From: Gemella massiliensis | GTDB taxonomy: Bacteria > Bacillota > Bacilli > Staphylococcales > Gemellaceae | NCBI RefSeq assembly: GCF_900120125.1 | Contig: NZ_LT635544.1 | Location: 449,458 to 513,457, forward strand | Reading direction: 5' to 3' | Length of the DNA: 64,000 nucleotides | Shown: positions 45,985 to 60,863 of the stretch, piece by piece | Layout of the letters: every line of letters begins with the position of its first letter | Numbering within the stretch: position 1 is the first letter of the stretch | Made by a program: the position numbers and the translations under genes | Notes under the pieces: model-generated | The model's input: only the letters and a program-made list of their open reading frames with translations | Databases searched by the model: none | What the model was told of the DNA's origin: nothing

Positions 45985-46611
45985 ATGATAGGAAAGAGAT
46001 ATATATTGCTACCGGTATGCAGTTTAACAATTTTTATTATAGTGGTGTTGGGTTTTAATAATATATTAGTCCCATTAGATATGGAAATTATAAAAATAGT
46101 GCAGAGTTTAGAAACACCAATTCTCACAAAAATACTGGCATTATTAACTAATATATCGGATACAATTCAAAATATAATAATTACAACAGTAATAGTTATC
46201 GTGTTATATTTGAAGAAATATAAACAAGAAGCATTGTATTTAACGATAAGTATGTTGACATGTAGCTTGTTGGTAATGGGTATTAAAAACTTTATCCAAC
46301 GTCCCAGACCACAAATTCATAGATTGGCGGAGATTTCGGGATATAGTTTTCCAAGTGGGCATACAGTGTCTGCGACAATACTATATTTTTCGATGGCATT
46401 AATTATTGTAAAAATATATCAACAATTAACGAAACAAGTTACGCTAACTATAGCAACAATTGGAATAATATTTATAATATTTTCAAGAATATATTTAGGT
46501 GTACATTATCCCACTGATACGATAGCAGGAGCAGCACTTGGGATAACGGTAGTAGTGTTTTATTATTGGGTATTTTATAAAAGTCCTTTATACAAGTACG
46601 GAGAAAAATAA
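45985..46611 (+). CDS. PAP2-family membrane phosphatase
   Basis: 208 residues, about six TM helices. The PAP2 motifs appear in order: KNFIQRPRPQ (about 101), SFPSGHT (about 119) and SRIYLGVHYPTD (about 168), with the catalytic His residues. Likely acts on undecaprenyl- or phosphatidyl-glycerol-phosphates. AAAGGGG lies upstream. The stop overlaps the ATG of the glycosyltransferase gene (ATAATGA), so the two are coupled, suggesting a lipid or glycolipid role. Confidence 0.85.
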   Translation: MIGKRYILLPVCSLTIFIIVVLGFNNILVPLDMEIIKIVQSLETPILTKILALLTNISDTIQNIIITTVIVIVLYLKKYKQEALYLTISMLTCSLLVMGIKNFIQRPRPQIHRLAEISGYSFPSGHTVSATILYFSMALIIVKIYQQLTKQVTLTIATIGIIFIIFSRIYLGVHYPTDTIAGAALGITVVVFYYWVFYKSPLYKYGEK

Positions 46612-47708
46612 TGAAAAAAAGAATATTATTAATTACAGGTTCTTTTGGTAACGGTCATTTACAAGTCTCGGGAAATTTAAAAGAAATGTTTGAAAAAAAA
46701 TATAAAGATAGGGTTATAGTAGATGAATGTGATTTATTTTTACAAGCTCATCCACGCTTAACTTCAGTATTGAGAAAATTATATTTATATAGTTTTTCAT
46801 ATTTTAGAAATGTTTATGGATATTTGTACTATATGGGTAAAAATAATAAACAAACATCTGCCTATAGATATTTCAGTTACCATTATTTATACAGTAAAAT
46901 AGAGAAATTCAAACCTGATATAATAGTATCAACATTTCCAACGCCGGCATTAACACTTTTAAAAAATAAAAAAATACCTATTGTTAATGTGGTGACAGAT
47001 TATCATTTTCACAAAAGTTGGTTGACTGAAAATGCCTTAAAATATTTTGTACCATGTGAGAATACAAAAATACAGTTTATAGAAGCGGGTGTAAAGGAAA
47101 AAAATATAAAGGTTTTAGGATTACCAATTTCAGAAAAATTTGATATACGAATATCCAAAAAACAATGGTTAGCTAAAAATAATTTAGATATTAAGAAAGA
47201 AACCTTACTTTTGGTGGCAGGAGCATTTGGAGTATTAAAAAATTTTAATAAAATAGTAGATGCTATACTGGCAAGAAATAAAAATATACAGTTGGCGATA
47301 GTCTGTGGAAAAAATGTAAAATTAAAAAATTTATTGAAAAGATTATATAAAGAAAACTATCATGTTAAGATTTTAGGTTACACTACTAATATGAGAGAAT
47401 GGATGCAAGCATCAACGGTAATTGTGACGAAAGCCGGCGGTGTAACTATTACAGAAAGTTTAGCCAGTAATATTCCGCTAGTTTTATTAAAACCTGTTCC
47501 GGGACAAGAAAAAGAGAACGCCTTATATTTTGAAAAAAATAATATGGCAAAAATTGCGGATACAAATAGAGAACTAGTCGATATAATAAGTAAATTATTA
47601 GAAAACAAACAACAGTTAATAGAGATAAAAAAGAATATGGCACAAAATTATCTACCAAATGCAACGGAAAAAATCTGTGAAGATATAGTAAAAATAATTA
47701 AAGTATAA
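46611..47708 (+). CDS. Diacylglycerol glucosyltransferase-like protein (UgtP/MGDG synthase family)
   Basis: 365 residues. N-terminal KRILLITGSFGNGHLQVSGN is the GT28/MGDG-synthase lipid-binding loop. The C-terminal UDP-sugar site reads TKAGGVTITESLASNIPLVL with PGQEKENALYF (about 271-310). It would make glucosyl-diacylglycerol, the lipoteichoic acid anchor, at the membrane. Assignment to UgtP rather than another GT28 lipid glycosyltransferase is by length and motif only. Confidence 0.75.
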   Translation: MKKRILLITGSFGNGHLQVSGNLKEMFEKKYKDRVIVDECDLFLQAHPRLTSVLRKLYLYSFSYFRNVYGYLYYMGKNNKQTSAYRYFSYHYLYSKIEKFKPDIIVSTFPTPALTLLKNKKIPIVNVVTDYHFHKSWLTENALKYFVPCENTKIQFIEAGVKEKNIKVLGLPISEKFDIRISKKQWLAKNNLDIKKETLLLVAGAFGVLKNFNKIVDAILARNKNIQLAIVCGKNVKLKNLLKRLYKENYHVKILGYTTNMREWMQASTVIVTKAGGVTITESLASNIPLVLLKPVPGQEKENALYFEKNNMAKIADTNRELVDIISKLLENKQQLIEIKKNMAQNYLPNATEKICEDIVKIIKV

Positions 47709-47760
47709 ATTTTAAAATATTATAGATGTATAGAAAGATTATTTTTGCTTGCCATATTAT

Positions 47761-47789
47761 TTGACAATAAGAATATTATGGTATATACT
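47761..47789 (+). promoter_or_regulatory. Promoter of the pyr operon
   Basis: TTGACA (47761-47766), 17 bp, TATACT (47784-47789). Confidence 0.8.
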
Positions 47790-47816
47790 AACGATAATTT
47801 GAATAATAATCTTTAA

Positions 47817-47922
47817 TGTGATCCGGAGAGGTCAGCAAAGATACGTGATTAAAATAACCACATTTAATTAATCCGGGTGTATAGTATATTGTTGTCCTGC
47901 TCATATGAGTAGGATATTTTTT
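47817..47922 (+). promoter_or_regulatory. PyrR attenuator before pyrR
   Basis: The PyrR-binding loop, GATCCGGAGAGGTCAGCAAA at 47820-47839, matches the family consensus around CCGGAGAGG. A terminator follows: TCCTGCTCAT (47895-47904) with ATGAGTAGGA (47905-47914) and a T-rich tail. When UMP-bound PyrR binds, the terminator would form. Confidence 0.85.
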
Positions 47923-47934
47923 ATGAGGTGAGAG

Positions 47935-48459
47935 ATGAAAAAAAGAGTACTATTTGACGAAACGATGATAGCACGAATGATAACACGTATAGCAAACGAA
48001 ATTTTAGAACGTAATGATATTAATGATGTCGTTCTTGTCGGTATAAAAACACGTGGTGTTTATTTGGCTAAACGTTTAAAAGAAAAAATTAAGATAATAG
48101 AAAACTTCAATGTTCCGGTGGAGGTATTGGACATTAAATTTTATCGTGATGATTTGGAAAAACAATCACAAGACCCGGAAATAAAGACACCTAAGTTTAA
48201 AATGAATTTGAATGAAAAAACTGTAATTATAGTTGATGATGTACTGTATACCGGACGAACAGTTCGTGCAGCGATTGATGCAATTATGGACGTTAGTCGA
48301 CCGCAAGCGATAAGACTTGCGATATTAGTAGATCGTGGACATAGAGAATTGCCGATACGTGCAGATTATATCGGAAAAAATATTCCAACTTCAAAAAAAG
48401 AAAATGTCAAAGTGCTTTTAAATGAAGTGGACAATAGTGAAGAAATATTACTAATATAG
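47935..48459 (+). CDS. pyrR: PyrR bifunctional regulator / uracil phosphoribosyltransferase
   Basis: 174 residues, the normal size. Starts [20 protein letters not shown]. The PRPP-binding signature [18 protein letters not shown] is at about 97-114. RNA-binding residues are typical in [12 protein letters not shown]-like and [20 protein letters not shown] regions. It binds leader loops at 47820 and 48482 in response to UMP. GAGGTGAGAG before the ATG. Confidence 0.95.
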   Translation: MKKRVLFDETMIARMITRIANEILERNDINDVVLVGIKTRGVYLAKRLKEKIKIIENFNVPVEVLDIKFYRDDLEKQSQDPEIKTPKFKMNLNEKTVIIVDDVLYTGRTVRAAIDAIMDVSRPQAIRLAILVDRGHRELPIRADYIGKNIPTSKKENVKVLLNEVDNSEEILLI

Positions 48460-48475
48460 ATAAAAAATCTTTTTA

Positions 48476-48607
48476 AGATAGCCCGGAGAGGCTAGCAAGG
48501 GATTGGTAAGAATATATATTTTTTATTGATAAAAATATATATTTATAAAATAAGAAATACTATAACCAAAATACCTTGAAGCCCGTACTTTAAGGTATTT
48601 TATTTTA
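48476..48607 (+). promoter_or_regulatory. PyrR attenuator between pyrR and pyrB
   Basis: Binding loop AGCCCGGAGAGGCTAGCAAG at 48480-48499, then terminator AAAATACCTT (48568-48577) with AAGGTATTTT (48592-48601) and T-rich tail. Confidence 0.9.
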
Positions 48608-48634
48608 TTCATAAATATTGAACTGGAGGTAGCA

Positions 48635-49516
48635 ATGAAAAATATAGTATCAATGTCAGATTTAACAAATGAGGAAGTATATTCTCTTGTTAAACGTGCA
48701 TTAGAATTAAAAAGTGGTAAAAAAGTAGCACCGCGTGAAGATTTATATGTTGCAAATTTATTCTTTGAAAATTCAACAAGAACAAAACATAGTTTTGAAG
48801 TAGCTGAGCATAAACATCGACTTAATGTTATTAATTTTGATATAACAACATCATCAGTTAATAAGGGAGAAACATTCTACGATACATGCAAAACTCTTGA
48901 GATGATAGGTTGTAATATGTTGGTGATAAGACATAACAAAGAGAAATATTATAAAGAACTAAAAAGTTTAAATATACCGATACTTAACGGAGGAGATGGT
49001 AGTGGTGAACATCCAAGCCAGTGTTTACTCGATTTAATGACTATATACGAAAGATTCGGTAAATTTAGCGATTTAAATATTATTATTGCCGGAGATATTA
49101 AAAATTCTCGTGTTGCACGCAGTAATTACAATATGTTAACACGCCTTGGCGCAAAGGCTAGTTTTGTTTGCCCGGAGTGTTTTAAAGATGAAACACTTGG
49201 AAAAGTTGTAGATTTTGATGAAATAATTGAAAAAGTGGATATTTGTATGTTATTACGTGTACAGCATGAAAGACATAGTGAACATATGAGTTTAACAAAA
49301 GAGGAATATCACAAAAATTATGGTCTAACTCTTGAACGGTATAAGCACTTGAAGGATACAGCAATTATTATGCATCCGGCACCGGTGAATCGTGATATGG
49401 AGATTGCTGATGAGTTGGTTGAATCCTCAAAATCAGTTATTTTTGAACAGATGAAAAATGGTATGTTTATGCGTCAGGCAATGATAGAAAAAATAATTAA
49501 AGACAATAATTTATAA
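48635..49516 (+). CDS. pyrB: Aspartate carbamoyltransferase catalytic subunit
   Basis: 293 residues. Carbamoyl-phosphate site LFFENSTRTKHSFEVAEH (about 46-63), aspartate-loop region and HPAPVNRD near the end. Joins carbamoyl phosphate and aspartate. No pyrI gene follows, as usual in Firmicutes. CTGGAGGTAG before ATG. The second attenuator lies directly upstream, and pyrC follows after 16 bp. Confidence 0.95.
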   Translation: MKNIVSMSDLTNEEVYSLVKRALELKSGKKVAPREDLYVANLFFENSTRTKHSFEVAEHKHRLNVINFDITTSSVNKGETFYDTCKTLEMIGCNMLVIRHNKEKYYKELKSLNIPILNGGDGSGEHPSQCLLDLMTIYERFGKFSDLNIIIAGDIKNSRVARSNYNMLTRLGAKASFVCPECFKDETLGKVVDFDEIIEKVDICMLLRVQHERHSEHMSLTKEEYHKNYGLTLERYKHLKDTAIIMHPAPVNRDMEIADELVESSKSVIFEQMKNGMFMRQAMIEKIIKDNNL

Positions 49517-49532
49517 TAAAAAGGAGTACAGT

Positions 49533-50822
49533 ATGTTACTACTAAAAAATGGTCAAATATTAGAAAATGGAATATTAGTGAAAAAAGATATTTTAGTTGA
49601 CGGTAAGAAAATCTTAAAGATAACTGAAAACATTGAGGAAAAGGTAGATAGAGTGCTTGATTTAGAAGGGAAATTTGTTTCTCCCGGATTTATAGATGTC
49701 CATGTACATTGGAGAGAACCGGGATTTGAATATAAAGAAAATATTTATCATGCTTCTCGTGCAGCGGCTCGTGGTGGTTTTACAACGGTTATGCCGATGC
49801 CTAATTTGGATCCTGTACCGGATAATTATGAAAATTTAAAATTACAATTAGATATTATTGAAAGAGATTCAGTCATTCGTGCTATTCCTTACGGTGCAAT
49901 AACTAAAGGAGAACAAGGTAGAGAATATGCAGAATTTAAAGAGTTGGCAAAATATGTTTTTGCATTTAGTGATGATGGTCGTGGGGTACAGAATGCAAAT
50001 ATGATGTATGAATCAATGAAAGTAGCAGCTGAATTAGGAAAAGCAATCGTAGCACATTGCGAAGATAATTCGTTAATACGAGGAGGTTGTATGCACTGCG
50101 GTCGTCGTAGTCGTGAACTTGGTCTGCCGGGGATACCGTCAATATGTGAATCAGTTCAAATAGCTCGTGATGTGTTGTTGGCAGAAGCAAGCGGTTGTCA
50201 CTATCATGTGTGTCACGTATCAACAAAAGAATCCGTAAGAATAGTAAGAGAGGCGAAAAAAGCCGGCATAAAAGTAACGTGTGAAGTATGCCCACATCAT
50301 TTGATTAGTGATGAAATGGATATTCCGGATAATAACGGTATATGGAAGATGAACCCACCGCTACGTTCACGCGAGGATAGAAAAGCGTTAATAGCTGGGC
50401 TGCTAGATGGTACTATTGATATAATAGCAACAGATCATGCACCGCATGCAACTTATGAAAAAGAGTTACCAATGCAAAAAGCGGCATTTGGTATTGTCGG
50501 TAGTGAAACAGCATTTAGTCAGTTATATACAAAATTTGTAAAAACAGGAATTTTCTCATTAGATTTTTTAGTAGAAGTTATGACAAAACGTGTTGCAGAT
50601 ATTTTTGACTTACCTTTCGGTACATTGGAAGAAAATGGGTATGCCGATTTAGTAGTGATTGATTTAGAAAAAAGTTTAACAATTAATCCGGATAATTTTT
50701 TATCAAAAGGACGCAATACTCCTTATGTAGATGAAGAAATTTATGGAATACCTGTATTAACATTAAGTGAAGGACAAATAGCATATAAAGATGAAGAAGT
50801 GTTTGATATAAAATATCTATAG
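49533..50822 (+). CDS. pyrC: Dihydroorotase (class I)
   Basis: 429 residues. Zinc ligands in DVHVHWREPGFEYKENI (about 58-74), further His in AHCEDN and YHVCHVSTK, and the late Asp in IIATDHAPHATYEKE. Class I Bacillus-type enzyme that cyclises carbamoyl aspartate. AAAAGGAG before the ATG. Confidence 0.95.
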   Translation: MLLLKNGQILENGILVKKDILVDGKKILKITENIEEKVDRVLDLEGKFVSPGFIDVHVHWREPGFEYKENIYHASRAAARGGFTTVMPMPNLDPVPDNYENLKLQLDIIERDSVIRAIPYGAITKGEQGREYAEFKELAKYVFAFSDDGRGVQNANMMYESMKVAAELGKAIVAHCEDNSLIRGGCMHCGRRSRELGLPGIPSICESVQIARDVLLAEASGCHYHVCHVSTKESVRIVREAKKAGIKVTCEVCPHHLISDEMDIPDNNGIWKMNPPLRSREDRKALIAGLLDGTIDIIATDHAPHATYEKELPMQKAAFGIVGSETAFSQLYTKFVKTGIFSLDFLVEVMTKRVADIFDLPFGTLEENGYADLVVIDLEKSLTINPDNFLSKGRNTPYVDEEIYGIPVLTLSEGQIAYKDEEVFDIKYL

Positions 50823-50974
50823 TGGTAAAAATACAATAAAAGTTCAATATATATAGAAAAATTTTTAAATTAAGATATGGTATTTACACACCATATATAA
50901 GTTAAGTAGAATACTTTATCATTATTAAATGTTGAAATAAATTTTGCAAAAAATTAATGAAAGAGAGAAAAGTT

Positions 50975-52069
50975 ATGTACAGTTATAATAAGCAGCTAAT
51001 TTTGGAAGATGGTACGGTATATAAGGGTTACGGTTTTGGTGCCGATATAGAAACAGTAGGAGAAGTCGTTTTTAACACCGGAATGACAGGGTATCAGGAA
51101 ACATTATCGGATCCCTCATATAATGGGCAAATAGTAACATTTACCTATCCTCTAATAGGGAATTACGGAATTAACAGAGATGATTTTGAAACAATAACAC
51201 CAAGTATTAAGGGATTAATAGTAAGAGAAGTTTGTAAAAAACCATCAAATTTTAGAACGGAGTATACTCTTCATGATGTATTAAAAGATTTGAAAATTCC
51301 GGGAATTTCAGGAATTGATACCCGCAGTTTAACGAGAAAAATAAGAGAACACGGAACAATAAAGGGTGTAATTACCGACCTTTGTGTAGACAGTGATAAA
51401 GTGCTTAAAAAGTTACGAAGTTCAAATCTTCCAACGGATCAAATTTCTCAAGTGTCAATCCAACGTGCTTATCAATCATCCGGAAAAGGATATAGAGTAG
51501 TCTTAGTGGATTTAGGCATGAAATCAGGTATTTTACGTGAGTTAAATGCACGTGGGTGTGATATTGTAGTTGTACCTTATAATATTTCAGCTAAAGAATT
51601 ATTACGTTTAAATCCGGATGGAGTTATGCTGAGTAATGGGCCGGGAGATCCGGAAGATGTCCCGGAAACAATCGCAATGATAAAAGAGATAATGGATAAA
51701 TTACCGATATTTGGAATTTGTATGGGACATCAGTTAATCTCTCTTGCAGGTGGTGCAAAAACTTATAAATTAAAATTTGGTCATCGTGGAGCTAATCATC
51801 CGGTAAAGAATTTACTAACCGGAAAAGTTGATATAACATCGCAAAATCACGGATATAGTGTGGATATAAAATCTTTGGAGAGTACCGACTTGGAATTAAC
51901 GCATCTGTCAGTTAATGATAAAACTTGTGAAGGTGTAAGACATAGATATTATCCGGTATTTTCGGTACAATATCACCCGGAGGCATCACCAGGGCCACAT
52001 GATCCAAACTATCTATTTGATCAATTTATAGAAAATATGAGTAAATATAAAGCGACTAAAAAGAAATAG
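50975..52069 (+). CDS. carA: Carbamoyl-phosphate synthase small subunit
   Basis: 364 residues. The glutamine amidotransferase domain has nucleophile Cys in [11 protein letters not shown] (about 252-262) and the His/Glu pair in [15 protein letters not shown] 50975 ([13 protein letters not shown]) agrees with family N-termini; an in-frame ATG at 50957 has no ribosome site. Supplies ammonia to CarB. A short hairpin (ATATGGT/ACACCATAT) lies in the 135-bp gap after pyrC, but no PyrR loop. Confidence 0.95.
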   Translation: MYSYNKQLILEDGTVYKGYGFGADIETVGEVVFNTGMTGYQETLSDPSYNGQIVTFTYPLIGNYGINRDDFETITPSIKGLIVREVCKKPSNFRTEYTLHDVLKDLKIPGISGIDTRSLTRKIREHGTIKGVITDLCVDSDKVLKKLRSSNLPTDQISQVSIQRAYQSSGKGYRVVLVDLGMKSGILRELNARGCDIVVVPYNISAKELLRLNPDGVMLSNGPGDPEDVPETIAMIKEIMDKLPIFGICMGHQLISLAGGAKTYKLKFGHRGANHPVKNLLTGKVDITSQNHGYSVDIKSLESTDLELTHLSVNDKTCEGVRHRYYPVFSVQYHPEASPGPHDPNYLFDQFIENMSKYKATKKK

Positions 52070-52103
52070 CAAGAGAAAAGATGATACAAGGAGAACGACA
52101 ATA

Positions 52104-55100
52104 ATGCCAAAACGTAAAGATATTAAAACAATATTAGTAATCGGATCAGGACCAATTATTATTGGACAAGCAGCAGAATTTGATTATGCGGGAACTCAAG
52201 CTTGCCTTTCACTAAAAGAAGAAGGATATGAAGTTATTTTAGTAAACTCGAATCCTGCAACGATTATGACAGATAAAGAAATTGCAGATAAAGTGTATAT
52301 GGAACCATTAACGTTAGAGTTTGTCAGTAAAATAATTCGCAAAGAGCGTCCTGATGCTCTGCTACCGACATTAGGAGGACAAGTAGGATTGAACCTTGCT
52401 GTTGAATTACATAAGAGCGGCATATTAGAACGCTATGGAGTAGAATTATTAGGTACGAAATTAAGTTCAATAGAACGAGCGGAAGACAGGGAGCTATTTA
52501 GAGATTTAATGAATAAATTAGACGAACCTGTACCGGAGTCGGAAATTATCACGACGTTAGATGAGGCATATATTTTTGTTGAGAAAATAGGTTATCCTGT
52601 TATTGTTCGCCCGGCATTTACCATGGGTGGTACCGGAGGTGGAATTTGTTATAATGAAAATGATTTGAATGAGATTGTAAGTAGCGGATTACATTATTCA
52701 CCGGTTACGCAGTGTTTATTGGAAAAATCAATTGCAGGTTTTAAAGAAATAGAATATGAAGTGATGCGTGACAGTAACGATACGGCAATTGTAGTTTGTA
52801 ATATGGAAAATATAGATCCGGTTGGTATTCATACCGGAGATTCTGTAGTGGTAGCACCGTCGCAAACATTAACAGATAGAGAATATCATATGTTACGTGA
52901 TGTATCATTGAAAATTATTAGAGCTTTAAAAATCGAGGGCGGTTGCAATGTGCAACTGGCATTAGATCCAAAATCATTTGAATACTATATTATAGAGGTA
53001 AATCCTCGAGTGTCACGTTCATCAGCACTTGCCTCAAAGGCAACCGGTTATCCAATAGCAAAAATAGCCGCAAAAATAGCCGTGGGATTAACATTAGATG
53101 AGATTATTAACCCTGTAACTAAAAATTCGTATGCCTGCTTTGAGCCAACACTTGATTATGTGGTAAGTAAAATACCACGTTTTCCATTTGATAAATTCGA
53201 AAATGCCGATAGAAAACTTGGGACACAGATGAAAGCAACCGGTGAGGTTATGGCAATAGGAAGAACGTATGAAGAGAGTTTATTAAAAGCGATACGTTCA
53301 CTAGAATATGGAGTTCATCACTTAGGGTTACCGAATGGCGGAGATTTTTCATTAGAAGAAATATTAGAAAAAGTAAGACAAGCAGGTGATGAGCGATTAT
53401 TTTTTATCGGCGAGGCATTACGCCGTGGGCAGAGTACCCAAGATATACATGAAATTACCAAAATTGATATATTTTTCTTGGAAAAAATGAAAAACATAAT
53501 TGATATTGAGCATGAATTAAAAGAAAATATCGGTAACTTAGAGTTATTAGAATATGCTAAAAAATATGGATTCTCCGATAGAGTAATTGCACATCGTTGG
53601 AATATGGCAGAAAGTGATGTATACAAATTACGTCAAAAAAATAATATTATTCCGGTATTTAAAATGGTTGATACATGTGCAGCGGAATTTGTATCAGAAA
53701 CACCGTATTTTTACTCAAGTTATGAGCAGGAACAGGAATCAATCGTCAGCACTAAAGAAAAAATTATAGTTCTCGGTTCCGGACCAATAAGAATAGGACA
53801 AGGTGTTGAGTTTGACTATGCAACGGTGCATGCTGTAATGGCGATAAAAGAAGCGGGGTATGAAGCTATTATTATTAATAACAATCCGGAAACTGTATCA
53901 ACGGACTTTACCATTTCAGATAAACTTTATTTTGAACCGCTAACCGAAGAGGACGTAATGGCAATTATTAATCACGAAAAACCGCTAGGAGTAGTAGTAC
54001 AATTCGGTGGGCAAACGGCAATTAATTTAGCGGATAAATTAGAAAAAAACGGCGTAAATATTTTAGGTACGGCACTTGAAGAAATAGATAATGCAGAAGA
54101 CAGAGATAAGTTTGAAGCCTTACTTCATAAATTAGCTATTCCACAACCATTAGGAAAAACAGCTTTTGATGTTGAAACGGCACTAAAAAATGCAAAAGAA
54201 ATAGGATATCCGGTATTAGTAAGACCATCGTACGTATTAGGTGGTCGTGCTATGGAAATAGTCTATGAAGAATCAGAATTACGTCGTTATATGAAAACAG
54301 CGGTTAAATTAACGCCGGAACATCCGGTATTAACGGATCGTTACCTAGTAGGGCGTGAAATAGAGATTGATGCAATTAGTGACGGGGAAACTGTTGTAAT
54401 ACCGGGAATAATGGAACATATTGAACGTGCAGGGGTACATTCAGGTGATTCGATTTCGGTGTATCCGCCACAAACACTGTCATCTTCAGAAAAAGAGAAA
54501 CTGATAGAATATACAATAAAATTAGCGAAAGGTTTAAATATAGTAGGTTTATTAAATATCCAATATGTAATAAGCAAAGGAGAAGTATTTGTTCTTGAAG
54601 TAAATCCTCGTAGTTCACGTACAGTACCATTTTTAAGCAAAATTACAGGTGTGCCTATGGCAAAACTTGCAGCCGGTACGATAATAGGAAAAACATTAAA
54701 ATCACAAGGATATGAAACAGGACTATTACCTGAAAGCAATAATTTTTATACAAAAGTACCGGTATTTAGTTTTCAAAAATTAAAAGACGTAGATACTACT
54801 CTTGGTCCAGAGATGAAATCAACAGGTGAAGTATTAGGAAGTGATACAACTTTGGAAAAATCATTATATAAAGGGTTGGTAGCTGCAGGAATTAGAGTTA
54901 GCGATCAAGGTAATATATTGTTTACAATAAGCAATGACGATAAAGAAGAAGCACTGATGCTGGCGAAACGCTTCTCAAGTTTAGGATACAATTTATTAGC
55001 AACAGAAGGGACGGCAAAATTTTTACAACAACATAATTTAAGGGTAACAGCTGTCGGAAAGATTAGTCAAAGTGAATACAGTGTATTAGATGCGATATAT

Positions 55101-55280
55101 AATGGAGATGTTGATATAGTTATTAATACAACATCAAAAGATAAAGATGTAACAAAAGACGGCTTTAAAATTCGTCGAGTGGCGAGCGAACAAGAGATTG
55201 TATGTATGACGTCACTTGATACGGCGAATGCTTTATTAAAAGTTCTTGAATCAATTTCATTTAATATATTACCATTATAA
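52104..55280 (+). CDS. carB: Carbamoyl-phosphate synthase large subunit
   Basis: 1058 residues, full length. Two homologous ATP-grasp halves: [20 protein letters not shown] near 13 and [20 protein letters not shown] near 556, with [11 protein letters not shown] and [15 protein letters not shown] in the second. The C-terminal MGS-fold regulatory domain begins about 935. Makes carbamoyl phosphate for PyrB. AAGGAGAAC before ATG. Confidence 0.95.
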   Translation: MPKRKDIKTILVIGSGPIIIGQAAEFDYAGTQACLSLKEEGYEVILVNSNPATIMTDKEIADKVYMEPLTLEFVSKIIRKERPDALLPTLGGQVGLNLAVELHKSGILERYGVELLGTKLSSIERAEDRELFRDLMNKLDEPVPESEIITTLDEAYIFVEKIGYPVIVRPAFTMGGTGGGICYNENDLNEIVSSGLHYSPVTQCLLEKSIAGFKEIEYEVMRDSNDTAIVVCNMENIDPVGIHTGDSVVVAPSQTLTDREYHMLRDVSLKIIRALKIEGGCNVQLALDPKSFEYYIIEVNPRVSRSSALASKATGYPIAKIAAKIAVGLTLDEIINPVTKNSYACFEPTLDYVVSKIPRFPFDKFENADRKLGTQMKATGEVMAIGRTYEESLLKAIRSLEYGVHHLGLPNGGDFSLEEILEKVRQAGDERLFFIGEALRRGQSTQDIHEITKIDIFFLEKMKNIIDIEHELKENIGNLELLEYAKKYGFSDRVIAHRWNMAESDVYKLRQKNNIIPVFKMVDTCAAEFVSETPYFYSSYEQEQESIVSTKEKIIVLGSGPIRIGQGVEFDYATVHAVMAIKEAGYEAIIINNNPETVSTDFTISDKLYFEPLTEEDVMAIINHEKPLGVVVQFGGQTAINLADKLEKNGVNILGTALEEIDNAEDRDKFEALLHKLAIPQPLGKTAFDVETALKNAKEIGYPVLVRPSYVLGGRAMEIVYEESELRRYMKTAVKLTPEHPVLTDRYLVGREIEIDAISDGETVVIPGIMEHIERAGVHSGDSISVYPPQTLSSSEKEKLIEYTIKLAKGLNIVGLLNIQYVISKGEVFVLEVNPRSSRTVPFLSKITGVPMAKLAAGTIIGKTLKSQGYETGLLPESNNFYTKVPVFSFQKLKDVDTTLGPEMKSTGEVLGSDTTLEKSLYKGLVAAGIRVSDQGNILFTISNDDKEEALMLAKRFSSLGYNLLATEGTAKFLQQHNLRVTAVGKISQSEYSVLDAIYNGDVDIVINTTSKDKDVTKDGFKIRRVASEQEIVCMTSLDTANALLKVLESISFNILPL

Positions 55281-55294
55281 GTAGGAGGATTTTA

Positions 55295-56987
<1,693 letters not shown>

Positions 56988-57041
56988 AAATTGTTGACTG
57001 TTAATAAATTATTATAAGTATAACAAAAGGAGGAATATACA

Positions 57042-57749
57042 ATGCAAAGAGATGTTATTATAGCTTTAGATTTCCCAACAGTAAAAGAAACATTGCGATT
57101 TTTAGAAAAGTTTGAAAAAGAAAAATTGTTCGTAAAAATTGGTATGGAATTATATTTACAAAATGGACCTATAATAATAGAAAAGATAAAGAATTTAGGG
57201 CATAAAATATTTTTAGATTTAAAACTTCATGATATACCTAACACAGTCTATGGTGCAGCAAAAGGGCTAGCTAAATTCAATATAGATGTATTGACGGTAC
57301 ATGCAGCAGGAGGATTTGAAATGTTAAAAGCTGCTAAACAAGGTATGGTAGATGGCGGTGGAGAAAATACAAAAGTAATAGCTATTACTCAACTTACCTC
57401 AACGTCGGAAGAAAATATGAAAAAAGAGCAATTAGTGATAACATCACTAGAAGAAAGTGTGAGAAACTATGCGCGTTTGTCAAAAAAAGCGGGGCTTGAC
57501 GGAGTTGTATCATCAGTATGGGAAGTTGGGTTGATTAATGAAGAATGTGGAGAAAATTTTTTAAAAATAACTCCGGGAATAAGATTGAAAAACGACAGAA
57601 CAGAGGATCAAAAACGTGTAGCTACACCTCAAATGGCAAACGAAAAAGGTAGTAACTATATTGTAGTCGGTCGTTCAATAACTAAAGTAAGTAATCCCCA
57701 AAAAATATATAAATTTATTAAAGAGCAATTTACAAACAATAATGAATGA
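57042..57749 (+). CDS. pyrF: Orotidine-5'-phosphate decarboxylase
   Basis: 235 residues. Begins QRDVIIALDFPTVKE; active site DLKLHDIPNTV (about 62-72) with the Lys/Asp/Asp charge array; phosphate-binding VVGRSITK near the end. Makes UMP. AAAGGAGG before ATG 57042; pyrE follows after 13 bp. Confidence 0.95.
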   Translation: MQRDVIIALDFPTVKETLRFLEKFEKEKLFVKIGMELYLQNGPIIIEKIKNLGHKIFLDLKLHDIPNTVYGAAKGLAKFNIDVLTVHAAGGFEMLKAAKQGMVDGGGENTKVIAITQLTSTSEENMKKEQLVITSLEESVRNYARLSKKAGLDGVVSSVWEVGLINEECGENFLKITPGIRLKNDRTEDQKRVATPQMANEKGSNYIVVGRSITKVSNPQKIYKFIKEQFTNNNE

Positions 57750-57762
57750 AAAGGAGTAAACT

Positions 57763-58377
57763 ATGAACATAGAAAATCAAATAGCAAAACATTTACTGGA
57801 TATTGGAGCGGTGACATTAAGACCCAATGATTATTTTACATGGACGTCGGGAATTAAATCTCCTATATATTGTGATAATAGAATAACGATGTCGTATCCA
57901 ACAACAAGAAGAGAAATAGCTAACGGATTGTCAGAATTGATTGGGAAATTTTTCCCAGATGTAGAAGCAGTAGCGGGGACAGCTACTGCAGGTATTCCAC
58001 ATGCTGCGTGGGTGAGTGAGATACTGAATTTACCTATGGTTTATGTGAGAAATTCAAAGAAAAAGCACGGTAAGACCAATCAGATAGAAGGACGTTTAAT
58101 TGCCGGACAAAAGGTTGTTGTTATCGAAGATTTAATTTCAACAGGATTGTCATCATTAAAGGTAGTAAAAGCTCTAGAAGAAGCAGGAGTAGTAGTTTTG
58201 GGAGTTGTAGCAATATTTAGTTATGATTTATTGAAAGCAAAAGAAGCATTTGCTAAAGATAATGTGGTATACCACACATTGACAAATTATAACTATTTAA
58301 TAGAAGAGGCACTTAATAATGGTTATATTAAAAAAGAAGATGTAGAAAAACTTCTTAAATGGAGAAATGATTTGTAA
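57763..58377 (+). CDS. pyrE: Orotate phosphoribosyltransferase
   Basis: 204 residues. PRPP motif [16 protein letters not shown] (about 119-134); catalytic loop [15 protein letters not shown] with Lys residues. Adds orotate to PRPP. Last gene of the operon; AAAGGAG before ATG. Confidence 0.95.
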   Translation: MNIENQIAKHLLDIGAVTLRPNDYFTWTSGIKSPIYCDNRITMSYPTTRREIANGLSELIGKFFPDVEAVAGTATAGIPHAAWVSEILNLPMVYVRNSKKKHGKTNQIEGRLIAGQKVVVIEDLISTGLSSLKVVKALEEAGVVVLGVVAIFSYDLLKAKEAFAKDNVVYHTLTNYNYLIEEALNNGYIKKEDVEKLLKWRNDL

Positions 58378-58560
58378 TATATCTTTATAGTTCCCCAAAC
58401 GTAATAGTATAAGTATATAGAAACCATCAAAATATATTGTTTCTTTAAAGTTAACTTAATGTTTAGAAACTATAATAGTACGACAAGACATTTTTGATTT
58501 TTACCAAGAAGTGTGATAAAATTAGAAATCATAATAATATAAAAAAGAGGGATTGTGACA

Positions 58561-59112
58561 GTGAAATTTTTGAGAGAAATTTTGGAATGGATAGTTGTCG
58601 TTGTCGTATCTATAGTTATTTATTTAGTATTGAGTACGTACGTAATTGCTCCGTTCACCGTAAAAGGTCATTCGATGGACTATACATTTGCAGATAATGA
58701 TAAAGTGTTCGTTAATAAATTAAGTAAAAATTATAAACGTGGAGATGAAGTGGTTTTCCATGCTAATGAAACAGATGATTATATTAAGCGTATTATTGGT
58801 GTTCCGGGAGATACGATTGAATATAAAAATGATGTACTATATGTAAATGGTCAAAAAGTGGATGAGCCATATCTTGAGCAGAAGATAAAAGAAGCAAAAT
58901 CAGAAGGTAATTCACCATTAACACCGGATTTTAATATAGAGTATTTAAGCAGTACGAAATCAAAAACCGTTCCGGAAGGAACATATTTCGTAATGGGAGA
59001 TAATAGACAACATAGTACAGATAGTCGTATTTTTGGTTTTGTAAAAAAAGAAGCTATGATAGGAAAAGTAAGTTTAAGATACTACCCGCTTAAATCATTT
59101 AAATTCTTTTAA
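58561..59112 (+). CDS. lepB: Signal peptidase I
   Basis: 183 residues, one N-terminal TM helix (about 6-28). Catalytic Ser in KGHSMDYTF (about 38) and catalytic Lys in DDYIKRIIGVPGD (about 78), then YFVMGDNRQHSTDSRIFGF. Cleaves signal peptides outside the membrane. I chose GTG 58561, 9 bp after AGAGGG; GTG 58555 is too close to it. Single gene between the pyr operon and pyrG. Confidence 0.9.
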   Translation: MKFLREILEWIVVVVVSIVIYLVLSTYVIAPFTVKGHSMDYTFADNDKVFVNKLSKNYKRGDEVVFHANETDDYIKRIIGVPGDTIEYKNDVLYVNGQKVDEPYLEQKIKEAKSEGNSPLTPDFNIEYLSSTKSKTVPEGTYFVMGDNRQHSTDSRIFGFVKKEAMIGKVSLRYYPLKSFKFF

Positions 59113-59137
59113 TTAAAAAAATATTGAAGGTTTTTAA

Positions 59138-60859
<1,722 letters not shown>

Positions 60860-60863
60860 AATT

